Source: an uncultured Bacteroidales bacterium
Lineage (GTDB): Bacteria; Bacteroidota; Bacteroidia; Bacteroidales; Salinivirgaceae
Assembly: GCA_937981765.1 (NCBI GenBank)
Contig: CALJOM010000015.1
Span: forward strand, 1 to 35,080
Direction: 5' to 3'
DNA length: 35,080 bases
This document shows positions 34,949-35,080 of this stretch, in pieces. Each line of letters begins with the position of its first letter. Position 1 is the stretch's first letter. The translations under genes and the position numbers were made by a program. The notes under the pieces were generated by a model, which searched no databases, had not been told where the DNA came from, and worked only from the letters and a program-made list of their open reading frames with translations.

Positions 34949-34975
34949 AAAGGGTAGCTCGCTGAGCTACCCTTT
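34949..34975 (-). terminator. Intrinsic terminator of the rRNA operon
   Basis: AAAGGGTAGCTC (34949-34960) and GAGCTACCCTTT (34964-34975) are exact inverted repeats around a three-base loop. On the minus strand a T-rich tail follows. It lies just after the 3' end of the 5S rRNA gene. Confidence 0.92.
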
Positions 34976-34982
34976 GAAAAAT

Positions 34983-35080
<98 letters not shown>

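Overview
The window is chromosomal DNA from a member of the Bacteroidota. Three things point there: five proteins with type IX secretion (T9SS) C-terminal sorting domains or remnants of one, promoter boxes of the TAnnTTTG type instead of TATAAT, and family-typical versions of UvrA, TsaD and MnmA. The order (a Bacteroidales/Marinilabiliales-like lineage) is a guess. I see no phage, insertion sequence, CRISPR array or defence island.

Layout. 1-4090 (+): the tail of a WecA/MraY-type sugar-phosphate transferase, a membrane-anchored lytic transglycosylase and uvrA, ending in a terminator shared with the convergent operon. 4093-18086 (-): a 14-kb run of four very large genes encoding exported proteins. 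In transcription order these are a GH57 amylase/pullulanase-like enzyme, a beta-helix-like surface protein, a multi-module carbohydrate-binding-like protein and a GH13 alpha-amylase-like enzyme. This is the most interesting part of the window. It looks like a T9SS-dependent system for extracellular alpha-glucan breakdown with no SusC/SusD pair beside it. 18430-21682 (-): two proteins with LPP20/FlgT-like regions and an unrecognised exported protein. 21926-25424: an exported protein with a carboxypeptidase-regulatory-like domain (+) facing a TonB-dependent receptor (-), with a perfect 13-bp-stem terminator between them. 25594-28251 (+): a small polytopic membrane protein and an ABC-F ATPase. 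28348-29623 (-): tsaD followed by tRNA-Lys(UUU), which has its own promoter and terminator. 29814-34165 (+): a MORN-repeat protein, mnmA, a small lipoprotein and a subtilisin-like protease. 34159-35080 (-): a TonB-like energy transducer with a TTG start, then the terminator and 3' part of a 5S rRNA gene whose 5' end lies beyond the window.

How the genes work together. In the glucan operon all four proteins have signal peptides and C-terminal sorting regions, so all should pass the Sec system and then T9SS to the cell surface or outside. The proteins share modules: the GH13 enzyme and the beta-helix protein have homologous N-termini, the binding protein has an internal duplication, and the GH57 enzyme carries two copies of a CBM25-like module around two Ig-like repeats. 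This suggests one coordinated machine acting on one polymer, probably starch, glycogen or a pullulan-like glucan. Separately, tsaD, tRNA-Lys(UUU) and mnmA lie within 3.4 kb. TsaD (t6A37) and MnmA (s2U34) both modify the anticodon loop of this tRNA.
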